From Hirundichthys speculiger (Eukaryota; Chordata; Actinopteri; Beloniformes; Exocoetidae), in contig JAGFBZ010002567.1 of the NCBI GenBank assembly GCA_018398805.1, positions 1,180,501-1,244,500 of the forward strand: a stretch of 64,000 bases of DNA. Reading direction: 5' to 3'. Below, piece after piece: positions 23,601-36,400 of this stretch. Numbering within the stretch: the stretch's first letter is position 1; each line of letters begins with the position of its first letter. Under the pieces are notes generated by a model that was not told where the DNA came from, ran no database searches, and worked only from the letters and a program-made list of their open reading frames with translations. The translations under genes and the position numbers were made by a program.

Positions 23601-25613
23601 GGAGCAACAACTTTCTGGTTGCGGTTTCTGGAGTACTGACAGGTTTCATGTGGTGATGGTGAGGTGTGGTTGAAAGTTTGTTGTGAAATATCATGTGGGC
23701 CATGAAAACAAAAAAGGATGCCATGGTTACTGCTGTCTGCTCATCAGCCTTTTCTATCTGTGTCCATTCAGACACTGAATGTCCTATTCAATTACAACCA
23801 CAACTAAACATATTGTGATCATAATAGGCAACATTTATTAATCAGAAATCTTTAAAATGAGTTGTTCAATCTAAAAACTAGTGTTTCTTAGCGATAAGGA
23901 TTTTGTCACAATTGTCTCAAACTTGACTAAACTGCATAAAAACTGAAAAATGAATGATGTAGGCTCCAATATGGTACTTGTCAATATTAGATTTGTACAG
24001 CAGCGTTGTAATCAAAAGCTTAGTTCAGAATAATTCATCATTTTAGCAGGAATTTTATCTACTACACTGCTGGTAAATAGAAGCAACATGTGCATATAAA
24101 TCCATTTGCCATGACAGAAATGTTCTGTATTACAGCCGACTACCAGCAGAATGTAGTCCCTGTCTTCTTTTATGTGATATTATATTTATAGAAAAGTTGA
24201 AATCATCTCTGTAAAGAATTAGTAATATAAAAAATAATCAACACTGCTGTCTTACTACTGAAAAAGTATCTTTTCTTTTTTTATTTGAGAGCATGTTGGG
24301 TCACCATCAACTCAAAATTTCCAACATAGCACAACATTGTCATGTTAGGTGTGGTCACAGTATGAAGACATGTCAGTGAGCCTTTTAGATTTGCAGGGAA
24401 CAGCCTCAGGTCAGAGCAGAATTATTCACCTTCCTCATCTTTATTTCCAACCGACATCACATCATTCTGAATTTGTTGTGGCTCAGAAGTGGGTAGCGCA
24501 AAGCTGTACCACCCATTTTTAAAGAGGCACACTCCAGAGAGCGGAGTAGAGTTGGGATGCCCCCACCCCCCACCGTCCCAAAAAAAGAAAACAGCCGCTT
24601 TGAACAAAAGTGTAAAGGCATGGTTTAACGTAATGTACACTTGTGGTACTTTGACCAAAGCATACCAAAGACATTTCAATCATGACTCAGCTCAGCCAGC
24701 TTTTGATAAAAGGGCATAATGTGTTAACTTTGACGTTGCTATCCTCACGTCTTCCCTTTAACAGAGACGTCTTAACCCAACAGAGGATTCCCTTTTTACT
24801 GTGATGTGCATTTTGTGAGGCTTTACAAACCATAGTGATTCCACCACACTTGCGTCTTACTGTTGTATATAAGTTAAAAATGTTAGCCAATTATACAAGT
24901 ATGTGAAAGGGCGTGCACTGTTTTGTGTGTGTGAACAGAGTTTAGTGGTTTTCTTCAGTTTGCAGAAAGAGTACGCTCTTCTCAAACTAAGATAATTTTA
25001 ACAGTCTGCAAGCCACCCCTGAACGTGTAATTACTTTAACAGGTTAATGTCACACTGGTCCCCCACAGTGCTCTTTCCTTCGTGCTGCTGCTTCTTCATA
25101 ATTCATGTCCATTACTGGGACATGAGGGAGGTAGAGAAGACAGAGAAATCCTTCTGCTTCCTTCAGTATAGTCATTCACACTTCTCATTCATTAAGAATA
25201 ATTGTTTGTATATTTCTGGGTCTTGAGTCCATCGTTTTAGTTGTCTTGAATTTTGCCTGTTTTCTCTGTTGTATTTCTGTTTTACTACTCCTGGTAGTGG
25301 TATAACTCTGGGAAAAGAATAGCCACCACTTTTATCCACGCTGAAAAAAATCCTGCAGCATGCAGGCTTTGGAACCTTATGGTTATCAGTATTGTAGATT
25401 TGTGGTGTTTCTACTACTTACACTGTCAGTGTGCCTCTCAGTTGCCTCCAAAGGGAGATGTTTTGGACATTTAGCACTGGGAAGAGGACTCAGAGCAGAC
25501 TTTCTGAAGGAATTTTATTCCTCAGCCTGGAGGATGTGGAGGAGGTGGCTGGGAGAGAGAGGCCTTGTGATCTTTGCTCAGACTGTTGCCCCAGCAACCA
25601 AGCAAGCATCAGA

Positions 25614-25650
25614 TGGATGATGGATGGATGGACAGATGGATGGATGGACA
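25614..25650. repeat. (GGAT)n short tandem repeat
   Basis: Interrupted GGAT units (GATGGATGATGGATGGATGG, then CAGATGGATGG). This could be the tail of a lost SINE copy, but no SINE body is recognisable upstream. Confidence 0.7.
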
Positions 25651-28600
25651 TATAAAGAAGAGTTTTGATATTCAGTCTACAAATGTAACAAAATACAAAT
25701 GCAACACACTTTGTCTTGCAAATGTTGTATAAATGGGAAAAACAACAGCGACAAAAAAAACCTTCCTTTGACAGGCAGTAACACAAAAGTGGATTCTAAG
25801 TAAAAGCAAAGATAATGTTGATTAATGTAAAAGGGGTAGGGTCACTGGGTGTTGTGGTCTAACACCAATTATCTGGTGAGCGTGAGGGTCCACCCTGGAC
25901 AGGTCTCAGTGGTATCAGTCAATGGAAAATTGTCACGATCCATTTTAAATGACAGTTAAAATGCAATAAACATTTCTTTTTTTTTTTTTTTTACTATAAC
26001 AAGAAATTCAATATACATGGTAATAATTTAACTATGTGATAAATAATCACAGTGGGGGTCAGTTTTGTATTTGATGAAAAAAAAAAAAAAAAAAAACCAC
26101 ATACAAGAAAATAGTTGGACAAAACCTAAACTCACTCAGCTTTTTGGATTTCATTCATCAAGTAAAACAACAGATCTCCCTTTTCCTCTGAGTCTGCAAT
26201 AATTACCATTTAACTGGGGGTCATCATTAGGTCTTATTAGTCCTCAGAGGAATAGCTAATCACACCAGAATAGATGCTCAGTTTATCCAGCACCGTGATG
26301 AAGGCTCAGACTAGTCAGGCAGTGGAGGGGGAGCCAGTCAAATGCTTGGGCTGCAACAGTGACACAACATTGGTGCAATGCAGGAAAAGTCTATTTCTGG
26401 AAGGGTTGAGCAACAGAGCTGACACCACGGTTAGCAATGGAGCTGCGGAGGATGGTGAATCCGGTGCTTAAAGATATATTTGGTGAAAGGGCAGATGTAC
26501 TTAACAGACAAAATCTGAGAAACGGGTGGCTACTGTTGTAAGATTTGTTCTCACCTGTGAACAGTATTTATCCAGTCACTTCTCCACATCTGTAACATCG
26601 TCATGGCTAAGAAAAATGCCAAATATGATGACACACAGAAGATTAAAAGAGATACACAGATAGGCAATTAGACCCAGTTTATCACATGAAGCTTTTGCAG
26701 AATTAAACATGGAGTAGAGTGTGAGTCAAGGCTTTAAGAGACGACAAAATGCTATTTGATCTTAATTTAAGTTTGGCACATCCATCACAAATCTGTATTA
26801 ACTAATATAGCTTTATTTCAGTCTATTATATGGTTGTTTCCTGTTACATAATTTATGAGATATTAGCATATATTGTTTAATTCCGTTTCAGTTACAGTTA
26901 TTTACGTCTGGGCAGTTTGTAGCAGTGACTTATTGGAACAAGACGACACAATCTGACTGGTGAACAGTGACAATTCAAAACACGGAGTGTGCTCCCGGAG
27001 ACACCAGTTCCCAAAATGCACTCGCCCCTTCAGGGTGAGCTTAATTTGATGGCCTGGATACAAAGCTCTCATTGAAGTGTGCAACGCAGCGTTTACGCTC
27101 TCATGGCAGCAGATCAAAAACACAATGCTGGAAATTGACAGTACAGTCGATAATCATTGTCATCTTTAGCTTATACCCGTACATTCGTGTCTGTGACAGT
27201 TTGCGGATGAGCAGACAGGTCGCTGTGTGACCCCAATCAGTGCATCTGTTGATATGAAGTCAATGAGGCTGCACAAATTTTCACGAATGCTACACTGGAT
27301 AAGAAGTGAAAACATGTGCCACTGTGTTTCAACAGGGCAAGAGAAGAAAAACAAAACAAATTGGCAGAATTATTAGTTGTTAATTTATAATCCCTTCAGT
27401 TGTTAAAACACAACTGACCACATTTATACACACACAGCTCTATAAATAATTGGCTGAGTCTGTCATCAGACCGCTCACATTGCAGGACGTAGGACAGTCA
27501 GTTTTGACAAAAGACGAAAGATGTCCCCACGATTCTTTCGTTGGCGACAGCCTAAAATCATGCTGTGTACAGGGACCCTGGCAAATTTTATTTTTTAATG
27601 TAATAAGATGATGAATTATCAGGAAGAGGAGTAAAGTTAATTGAACAGCCATCCTCACCAGATGGTGTTACAGGGAAGATTGCCTGTGTTAATGGACCAC
27701 TGCTTTTCCTGCATGTTCACATCTTTACCTGCTCTCAGAAAAAGGCCTCCTGATGACCTCCAAGTGCTATTTAGAAAGGTTGTTTTAACTGGATTTCATT
27801 ATGCTTTTAACAGTAGTGTGTGGCTTACCGTCCATATTAAGTTATTGATCAATGAAGCAGATAAATCATAGTAGAAAATAGTCTTTATACACTGAGTATT
27901 AATTAAACATTAGGAATTTACTTTTTGATTTATTTTTTTAGATTTTCACAACGTTACTTGTGTGTGAGACTGTTCAAATGTTGTTGGGTTTGAGTTATGC
28001 TTACTAAAACCACATTTTTAGTGGGTGAGTTAGATCCTTGATCTTATTTTATTACCAATTCCTACCTGTCTAGATAAATAAGATCTGTTTCTCTTTCTTA
28101 GCGAGCAAAATGTGCAACAGCATACATTCTGTACCGACACCACCCGCAGCTGCTGCTTAGTTTTAAAGTTGTATGTTATTTCAAATAAACTAAGTCCTTC
28201 CCTTCTTTTGGTCTGCATTGGAATCAAAGAGTAAGAAAAAACTCTTCTCTCCTCAAGTGAGTAATTTTTTGGCCACTTAAACATTCTTCACGTTCTATAG
28301 AATGGCTCTTGATGCCTCCATGTCCCCATTAGATGTGGGAATCTAATTACAAATATCTGCTTTGAAGGGAGAATGAGTTAACCTTTGCTGAAATGCCACT
28401 GCATAACCATCTGTGAATGGCAAGGAGGAGGACCAGGCTCCAAGGCATTTCCACGATGACACACAGAGTGATAGACAGTTGGCCTAGCTCAAGGGAACAA
28501 TGTTCACAAGGCTCAGTTTTCTCTCAGTCTCTGGAGAGATTTGTTTTCCTATTTAAATGTAAAATAAGTAGATTTTTATTTTAATCTGATGATTGAGTGG

Positions 28601-30839
28601 CTATACTGCCAAATGAGTTTGCCGAGATAGATTTCATTCTCCTTCCAAATTGCTATTGCACAGCAAATCTGTAATACGATTATGTGTTAATACTCAAAAC
28701 ATTAGCCACATATATTGATTTTCTTGTTATGAAGTTTAGCCTACATCTCTTGGCAGGTTTTACAGTTTCAAGAGTTGTAAATCCATTGTGGGGAAAAACA
28801 GCAGGGGCCCATGCAGTCATACTGCTGCAGGGCTGTGCTGGTCCAGTTTTACGATTTAACCGTAGCGGCTGTTATATCTGTGATCTCAGGACAATCGATC
28901 TGCAGACTTATGAAGAAAAGTACTCAGCTAAATGTCAGTACACATCGATATGTACTTGTTCTGTCGTGTAAGCCGACCCCCTCCCCCTCCTGCCCAGTTA
29001 CATAGACAGACCACTAATGTAATGGAAAAGGCTTCCTGATTCAAATATGATGTGATATTTTGTAGATGGAAAATGCTATGTACTGCTTACAAGCAGAGGT
29101 CACAGATGATGATACGTTAATACTATTCCAGTATTTTATGACTGCAATATGTTGTTGTGTTTGCAGTATTGAACAGATATTATGGTTTGAAGGATTTTGT
29201 GGTCCTGCGTCACAGCTGCATTTTAGTTTATTGTTCATAAATCTTACCTTGTTCTGTCTTTGCAGCATTTTCTTTCCCCCGGTTTTCTCTTTGTCTGCTC
29301 CTGTGGGAAGAAAAGTGTTCTGTTTTTCTAAAGATGCGAACATGTTTAATCCAACCCTTTACTATACCTTTTTCTATCCATCTTTTCCGCCTTTCTTGCT
29401 TTCCATATCATTAGTTTCAGCATATGAACTGTTTATTTTATCCTCTGTACCCTAGCCTCTTTCAGATCATAGGATGAGTCGTGACAGCTCACCATTTGTG
29501 AGCCAACAACCCTTAAAGCTTAGATTATGCAATACTGCACACATGCATACACATTTCCACTGGAACATAAAGAGCGTGCTCTATTATTAGAGCTCTGGCC
29601 CCAGTTTCTGTTTGTATGCAAGGTGTCTGAAATGCTTTAATCTGAGAGACAGAGAGGAAATGTTTCTCTCGCAATGAATAACAGGTGCTAATGGATTTTC
29701 TAACTGCTTTCTTGCTTAACTTTTAAACACCAGTGCACATTGGATTGTTGACTCCCTGTTGCTACCCTTGTTGTCAGGACTGCCCCTGAATACTCTGAAA
29801 CTACCCTCATCTCCCAAAAGAGTCTCATGTCTGTCTTATTTTACCCACAAACAGCATCATCAAGATCCAGAACTCCTCCACCCCGGTGGGTGTAGCTGAA
29901 GGTGCAGGCTTATAGAGGCTGTGAGGTGGTTTGACTTTTGGCAGGAGTTGAGCAGTTGCTGACGTGTGCGTTGGGCAGGATGTGTGCAAGCAGCAGCGCT
30001 GGATCCTGTTTTTCAAACCGCAGCAACTGGAGCTTTGGCTTTTAATGCAAAACATACACAGAAACAACATTAGTGTGCTAACCTCAACTCGTAACATCCA
30101 ACCTCAATAACAAAAATGCTCAGACAGATGTGCACACGCAAGTCATATACATGCAGGCTAACGTAGACTGAAACACATTCAGACACACTCTGTTTAAAAT
30201 CAAATTTAATCATTACAAGATTTGCTGTTTTGGCTTATCTGTTTAAGTAAGTAGATATTAAATTACAGAGGATGTGTTTGCCTTTTCCCCTCCATGTGTT
30301 GCTATTTGGTCAAAAGCTGCTGGTGTAAAAACAGAAGAATGCATTACGCTATAGTTAGGGAAATCACATCCTGTATAACAGGTTCCTTGGAACAAATATG
30401 CCTTGATAGGGCCCCTGCTTGCTTTCACAGTCACACGCATACCAGCTAATATGCTTTACGTGTGCACACATGCGAAAGGAAAAATAAGAAGGCATTTGTT
30501 GCATGGTTTGAAATTTCATGGTTCAGTGGCAGGCATGCGGACACAAGGGAAAGACAGGTTATGGTTAGAAAAAGCAAAACCAAAGCACAAACTGCCACAG
30601 GAGCAGCAGTACTTGCTTTCACGACGACGGAGGATTCTGCTAAGGAACAAAGCAAGGAAAGAAAGGAAAGAAAAAGACAGAGCAGGTGATTCAAGGGGCA
30701 AAATCCTGTCAACATGTTACCAATGTTATCCTAAGGCAATTTGAGTCACTATATGCAGTCTTTTGTAGATGCACATTCTACTTGTCCAGACCTGTTTCTC
30801 TGAATGAAGCCTTAAGAGGATCAATAGGTTTAGCTGACT

Positions 30840-31824
30840 GAGTACAGCAGGCACACCTCTTATAGAGTCAGGACATCCCACTGGCCGGAGGGAGGGGGAG
30901 AAAGACGATCAGCAGCAAGACAGACGCAGGAGAGAAACTGAAGAGACGCTTCACTGTTTTTTTTTGTTTTTTTTGTTTTTTTTTCCCCCCTTCGTTCTTC
31001 CTTGCTTCCCTCCCTGGGAGATTGTGAAAGGGCAGGACTGAGAGGGCGACACAAAATAAGAGAGACAAAAGGGGCTGAGCCAAGAAGATGAAAACGAATC
31101 TGTGAATCTGTGTGTGAGTGAGTCTGTGTGTAACATGCTCTGTCATGCTGGCGTGATGACTGCTGCCTCTCCAGCCGGCGTTGCTGCCTGTCAGGAAAAG
31201 GAATGTTTACCGGAGGAATGAGTCCCTGAACTGGTTCATCATGTGGATGTGGGACAGTAATTTCCAAACCTTCGCAGGAAGAATCCCACGGAAAAAAGAG
31301 CAGCGGCCGAAGAGCTTAGCTGGTCCTGCTGGGTGGCCGCCTGTGTGCTCGCATTGCTGACATTCACTTAGAAACTGACTTCACTCTAAGCTTAAGTCTT
31401 CTTACACTTCCTTGCAGTTCTTACTTCTTTTTTTAGTCGCCACGTTTATCTGAATTTTTATTTGCCTTCTGGAACTCAGTGGATTTTATGGTGCTTTGTT
31501 GTTTTTCTGGTTTTAAGTTTGCCTTGTTAGGAATAAGCTGGAGCTTTTTGTTATGATCCCCTAGGACCAAACAAGTGGAGCTGGATATTCTTTATTGGTG
31601 GACTGGCCTGAATGTATGCGTCACAGCGTTGGACTTTTACAGGACTATGGAACTCTATATTTTATACTGGGGCCTTCAGATACTGTGGGGCAGCATCTAC
31701 AGATAGATAAGTAAATCGATGAGGAGGCTCTAAAGGGTGAGAGGTTAAAGGAAAGGGGGATCAGTCTTGACACAGCTTCGGTATGAAGCCTGGTCAATGC
31801 CCAGGTGTTCCCAGCGATAGGTCC
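30840..31824 (+). promoter_or_regulatory. pde4d: Probable PDE4D3 promoter and 5' leader
   Basis: The kilobase before the PDE4D3 start codons is richer in G+C and CpG than the surrounding intron, especially at 31140-31350. It is purine-rich on the + strand near 30885-30950 and carries no repeat that I recognise except T-runs at 30957-30983. No clear TATA box is visible, and the transcription start cannot be placed from sequence alone. A frame in phase with PDE4D3 is opened by a TGA at 31768-31770. Confidence 0.4.
31783..31824 (+). other. pde4d: In-frame N-terminal extension of the PDE4D3 exon
   Basis: An ATG at 31783 with a purine (G) at -3 reads MKPGQCPGVPSDRS without a stop straight into MMHLSHFPF. 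The nearest upstream in-frame stop is TGA at 31768-31770. If the transcription start lies upstream, scanning ribosomes would meet this ATG first and make a PDE4D3 with 14 extra residues. The classical mammalian PDE4D3 starts at MMH. Whether the extension is conserved cannot be told from one sequence. Confidence 0.4.
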
Positions 31825-31871
31825 ATGATGCACCTCAGCCATTTTCCCTTTAGAAGGCACTCCTGGATATG
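31825..31871 (+). CDS. pde4d: pde4d alternative first exon, PDE4D3 isoform
   Basis: This exon encodes MMHLSHFPFRRHSWI plus the first two bases (TG) of a Cys codon, then a strong donor (GGTGAGTG; GT at 31872). It differs from the mammalian PDE4D3 N-terminus (MMHVNNFPFRRHSWIC) only at residues 4-6. Joining to the 60579 exon completes Cys16 and gives FDVDNG. In the family this N-terminus carries the PKA site Ser13 within RRHS, kept here, and helps target the long-form enzyme to anchoring proteins such as mAKAP, raising local cAMP breakdown when phosphorylated. The ATG at 31825 has a poor context (-3 is T), and the second ATG (31828) has -3 A. An in-frame ATG at 31783 would add 14 residues (see next entry). 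Neighbouring PDE4D isoform exons follow at 47368 and 52046. Confidence 0.93.
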
Positions 31872-33410
31872 GTGAGTGTTTCTAGCAGCAATGACACGAG
31901 TAAATGTGTTTATTTTTGTGTGTTTGTCTTTTAGGGGTTTTTGCTTTACTGTGTTCACAGATGATTATACTCTTGAGTTATTTTAAAATAAGAAGATTGT
32001 CACTCTCATGCAATTTAGTTTATCATGTTTGTTGCTTTAATGGTATGGTAAGAGATCCCTTAAGGCTGGCCCAGCCCAGTTTCGTTTTCTTTTTTTTTTC
32101 TTTCCCCAAACTCAGCTCAGGGTATTCAGGGGAATTTATTGTTAGATGGGCCAGACATTTCCTGTCATTTTCTCCCACACTAAATGCTTCAGTTGATCCA
32201 TAAACTTTAGGGCAGGTCAGAAATAACAGCCCAAGCACACAGAGGTGTTGTAATACTGAGACTGCTGTTAAAGGGTTGGAAAAATATTTATTTTAAAGTG
32301 CTGTGCTGCTGGATTTCTTCTGCTGTCTTGTTTTGATTAGTCGTGCTTAGGCTAGGTACATAATGTGAATCGTTGTCTCCTGGCTATGTTATAAACTGGG
32401 AGAGACACTGAAAAGTCAGTGATGGCATCAGAGGACAACATGGGCAGACTTTGTATTCCCAACAGTGTTTTTTCCTGTGAGTTCACTTTTTCATGCTGCT
32501 CAGGCAGAGGATATTTTGTCACGTGTCATCACTGTAAACAAGAGGATGGCGTTTCTGTCGGACAAATGCACCTTCCTCAGTCAGGAGAGACTTTTCAGGC
32601 ACACAGATGATACACTTTACCAGAATCTTGGATAAATGTTCAGCTTTCTTCACAGTCAAAACCTTCTGTCAACGTCTAGGCATTCTCTACTCTTTGTTTT
32701 AAATATGCTAAAAGCTATGACGTGTGCACGGAATTATATCATTTCCTGTTATTTTTCTGTTTGCACTGATGTATGATGCATGTAAAGGCTGGAGGAAGTG
32801 AGATTATCTTTAGATTGGAAGGAGCAGGCCTTGTGTCGTACAAATTGTGATCCTTAACTCAGCTGATACATCTGTATCTCCAGGAACGGATTGCATGTAT
32901 TAGGCAGTTGAGCAATTTGAGGGTTGAATTAAACGACACCTAAGTAAGTAGACTTTTGGCTTAGATATTGTATACAGAAGTCATTTTTTCCAGCAGAGGT
33001 GGTGAGCCGCAGAGGAGTGAATGGAAGACAGAAGAATAAATGTGGAGAATCAGATGAACTGCACAGATGTCATGGAACACACACACACAAATAGTGTTTG
33101 CACAGCTTTTCAGACTTTTACGTATACACGTGCACACAAGCAAAAAAGGGGGCTGGCCTTTTTAGTGAAGAAATCTAAAAAATTTGGTTAAGATGTAATT
33201 TACAGCCTACTGGAATTTGTTACTGCTGAATTGGATAGACTTAGCAAATCTAGTTACAATGTTGCAACAACAATTCAGGGATGTCACAGTTGTCAGATTC
33301 AAGCATTAGGCTCTGAAAATGGGAGATCAGCCTGTCAGACTTTATTTAAACCCCAGGCAGGATTTTTCACAACGCAGTAAATCTATGTGCTATGTGGCTG
33401 AGTTAGCCTG

Positions 33411-33441
33411 AGTGTGTGTGTGTGTGTGTGTTGTGTGTGTG
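33411..33441. repeat. (TG)n microsatellite
   Basis: About fifteen TG units with one TTG interruption, followed by GCGCAT. Confidence 0.9.
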
Positions 33442-36400
33442 CGCATACGTGCAAGGATTACAAATGTCTATTTCTCCATCTCATTCCTGACAAAGCAATC
33501 TTGCACTCTTGGAAAAAATTATAACAAAATAAATCCATAAGTATAATTAAGGTCCAGATGCATAAATGTCTCTTTCTCTCTGTGTCAGACCTCAGGCAAA
33601 CAAACCAGGTAGCACTGAGAGAATACCATTGAAATAGATCTCAAAGATCTAAATATATACAATAATATAAATATGAGTGCACTCTTTCGCTAATAAATAA
33701 ACATTGTGAAGCTTCTGAAGGCTTAAAACGGCTACTACAGGAACCTCTGAAGAACATCACTCTTCTGTATCTCACGGTGTTTACCTACTGTAGCTATTTT
33801 TGCATCCAGCATCATCAACATTATTTATTTAGCACCTCTCATGGAGCCGCAAATGCTTCAGATAAAATGATTAAAAAAGCACAGAAGGGGAACAATAATA
33901 GCATGCACTTTTGAAAATATGTAAATTAAAGTTGGAATAAAATGCACCAAGGAATGATATAAGAAGCAAAACAGTGAGAAACTGGGTGAAACAGCAGCAT
34001 TACTGCTCATGAAAAGCTTGATTTAGGAATTAAGTTTTATTTTATTTATATTTCCTTTTAAAGAGCTCACTATTCTTTTATAGTTTTATGGGGCATTAAG
34101 GAAAATAAAAATGAATTGCAGTGGGGACCTTGATGATCTTATTGAAGCAAATGAAAGAAAATATCTTTTATACAGTGGAGTAATATTACTTAAATATTTT
34201 ACGTTTAATATTTTCTTTTAATTTCTTCAAAAGTACATGTATGCCACGGAGAGAGTCATGTCAGTCATTTTCCTTTGTTGTTGATTCTGATCCCAGCATT
34301 CTGAACTAAGAAGATTGTTCGAATAGAACGGTTATAATCGTCTAAAAATGATTGTTTTTCTGAGGTAGAAAAGGTCTCAGTTTGGCAATTATCACTAATA
34401 ACAAAAAGTATGTTTCATTAATAATGCAGGGATGCGACTGGAGACCAAAATCATCCTAAAGATGGTGATTTTTAGAGACCACCACTGCTCTTTTTGAGCT
34501 CCGGTCTGATTTCGGTGCCAGAGTTTAAACATATGCTGTTAAATACATTCTGACGCCAGAGCTCTTTCATTTTGACCTCAGTATTGTTGATGCTGGCCAT
34601 GGTGGTGGTATTGTGTAAGGTTACATGGGGTTAACCACACAGCACGTATGTTTACATCACATGTGGTTATATTAAAAGCAACAGAATGAGTGTGTCTTCC
34701 ACTCAAATGTACATCCTTGTCAGCTGCAGTGCTGCTCTGCCCTCCCTGGCACTCTGGAGACCACCTTGGTCGCCACATTAAGTTTAATTAACTGCCCCTA
34801 AATTTGGAGCGTACTCTCTGTGCCCTGATAATTATAGTACTGTAATACAAACTGCAGAGGTATTCTTTCTCTGTGTCAGCAGCGGGGATGGAGTGGGGTA
34901 ACAGCGTAATAGTCTTCCACAGAAAGAAACTGGTTTTGTCATTTGACTAAACTGGTCCAAGTTTTTAAAGAGAAATTGAATTGAACACTAAAATAAGGTT
35001 TGAGTAGATGGCTAAAATGTTAATCAAATATGACTTTGAAGTCTTTAAAATTTACCTTAGAATATTTTAAGGGTATTCATTACCACTAATTTACTTGGGG
35101 TGCAGTGATCTCCATTTATTGGTCCCGTCCCTACTCGTGTGTTTTTTTAATCTCTTTGATACGATCACCACGCAGCGAGTTTAGTGTTTCATTTACTGCT
35201 GTCGGCAATATAAAAAGGTTTTAATCTAATTAATTTTTACATTTGAACCATTAATGTCAGAGAGGAGCAATCAGAGCCTGCAGGGCATTGGGATCAATGC
35301 GGAGATGCACAACTGTAGATCATCGGCTGAAATTGACAGACTGATTACTGACATTATTAATGACCAAGTGACTGTGATCACTGTGATTTTTACACAAAAT
35401 GTTCATGCATAGAGACTGTCAGCTGTGTTATAATTTTTTACCTTTAATTTCGATGTTGGAGGTTGCCTCTAGCCTTGCAATGAATAAACCAAGATTTATG
35501 ATTGTCTAAACGTCATTAAACAAGGAGATGAAAAGTGTGTATTGTAATCCAATTAAGTGAGTCCAGTGCCTCAGAGAGTAGGGAGGGGAACAGACAAGGC
35601 TATATTTGGAACAAAGATTGCAAAAGCTTTGCTGCATGGGTTCTCTTTCCTTCTCTTTCTCACTTGTCCCCTTCAGAGGATAAAAAAATGGTTTAAATTT
35701 TGAAAACTTGGTGTATTTTTTTCCCAGCATTTTCAGAAGGCTGTGAAAGGACATAAAACGGTACTTCTCTCAGCCTCCAGTCTCCTCCTTTCTTCTTTGT
35801 GCTCAGTGGCCCACATGGGTCGATACCTCAGAAGCATTTTGTCTGTAAGATAACAAGACATATGAAATTGTTATCTCGCTTCTTTGAGGCATTCTCCCGC
35901 TGCACGTCATCATCAATTCTGGCACTGCTGGGTCAGCCAAACTTTAGATTGCTTTCTGTCTCTCCAAGCCAGTTTGTTGGGACCAAGGCAGAGGTTTTTA
36001 AAATTCGCTTTTGGGAGACAGCAGAGATTTGCTGTCAGTTTTAAGGAGGCACAGCCATAAGTCACCGTTGTGCATAGAGGCACGAGCACTACTGTGGACT
36101 CCTGTGTGTGTTTGTGTGTGAAATACAGATGTCCTGCTCACTTCCACCATCAATCTCTGTCATCCTGCTGTGCAGAGAGATGCTGGCTCACTCACTGTTA
36201 TTAAAGGTGCTCCCGATGCACTCCCCCAGAAAAGGCCAGCCAGTCTAACACTTATTTCCTCTTAACACTTTTTCTTGCACCTCATCTTCACGCATAAACC
36301 CAAGCGCTTTGTGAGTTTGCACTTTGAATTAAACCATTGATACCCACACTGGGCTTGTTCACAATACAGATAATACCTCTGCACTTTGCAGTATAACTCA

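Larger units (their letters stand above)
21590..30839. other. Non-coding stretch
   Basis: No exon is supported. It holds (GTTT)n at about 22485-22510, the TCTTC pentanucleotide array at 23504-23600, a GGAT-rich tract at about 25614-25650, T-runs (25976-25992) and an A-run (26076-26094), plus a perfect CRE palindrome at 22313-22320. An ORF at 26274-26471 and several others were read and show no family resemblance. Confidence 0.6.

Noticed and set aside
23344..23775. 143-codon minus-strand ORF with Arg-Glu-Glu-Lys repeats
   Set aside because: The repeat region is wholly produced by the (TCTTC)n array and the flanks show no domain.
26274..26471. 65-codon + strand ORF with fairly protein-like composition
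   Set aside because: No recognisable domain, no donor in the phase 2 required by pde4d, and isolated in intron-like sequence.
30403..30744. 113-codon Lys/Arg-rich + strand ORF
   Set aside because: Composition follows local A/G-rich sequence, there are no splice sites in phase with pde4d, and overlapping ORFs of similar length exist in several other frames.
30923..30966. A frame reading L-K-R-R-F-T-V, resembling the PDE4D5 exon end (QRRFTVAHTC)
   Set aside because: The resemblance is five residues only. The sequence runs into a T-rich tract (F-F-C-F), has no Cys codon split by a donor, and the upstream residues do not match PDE4D5.
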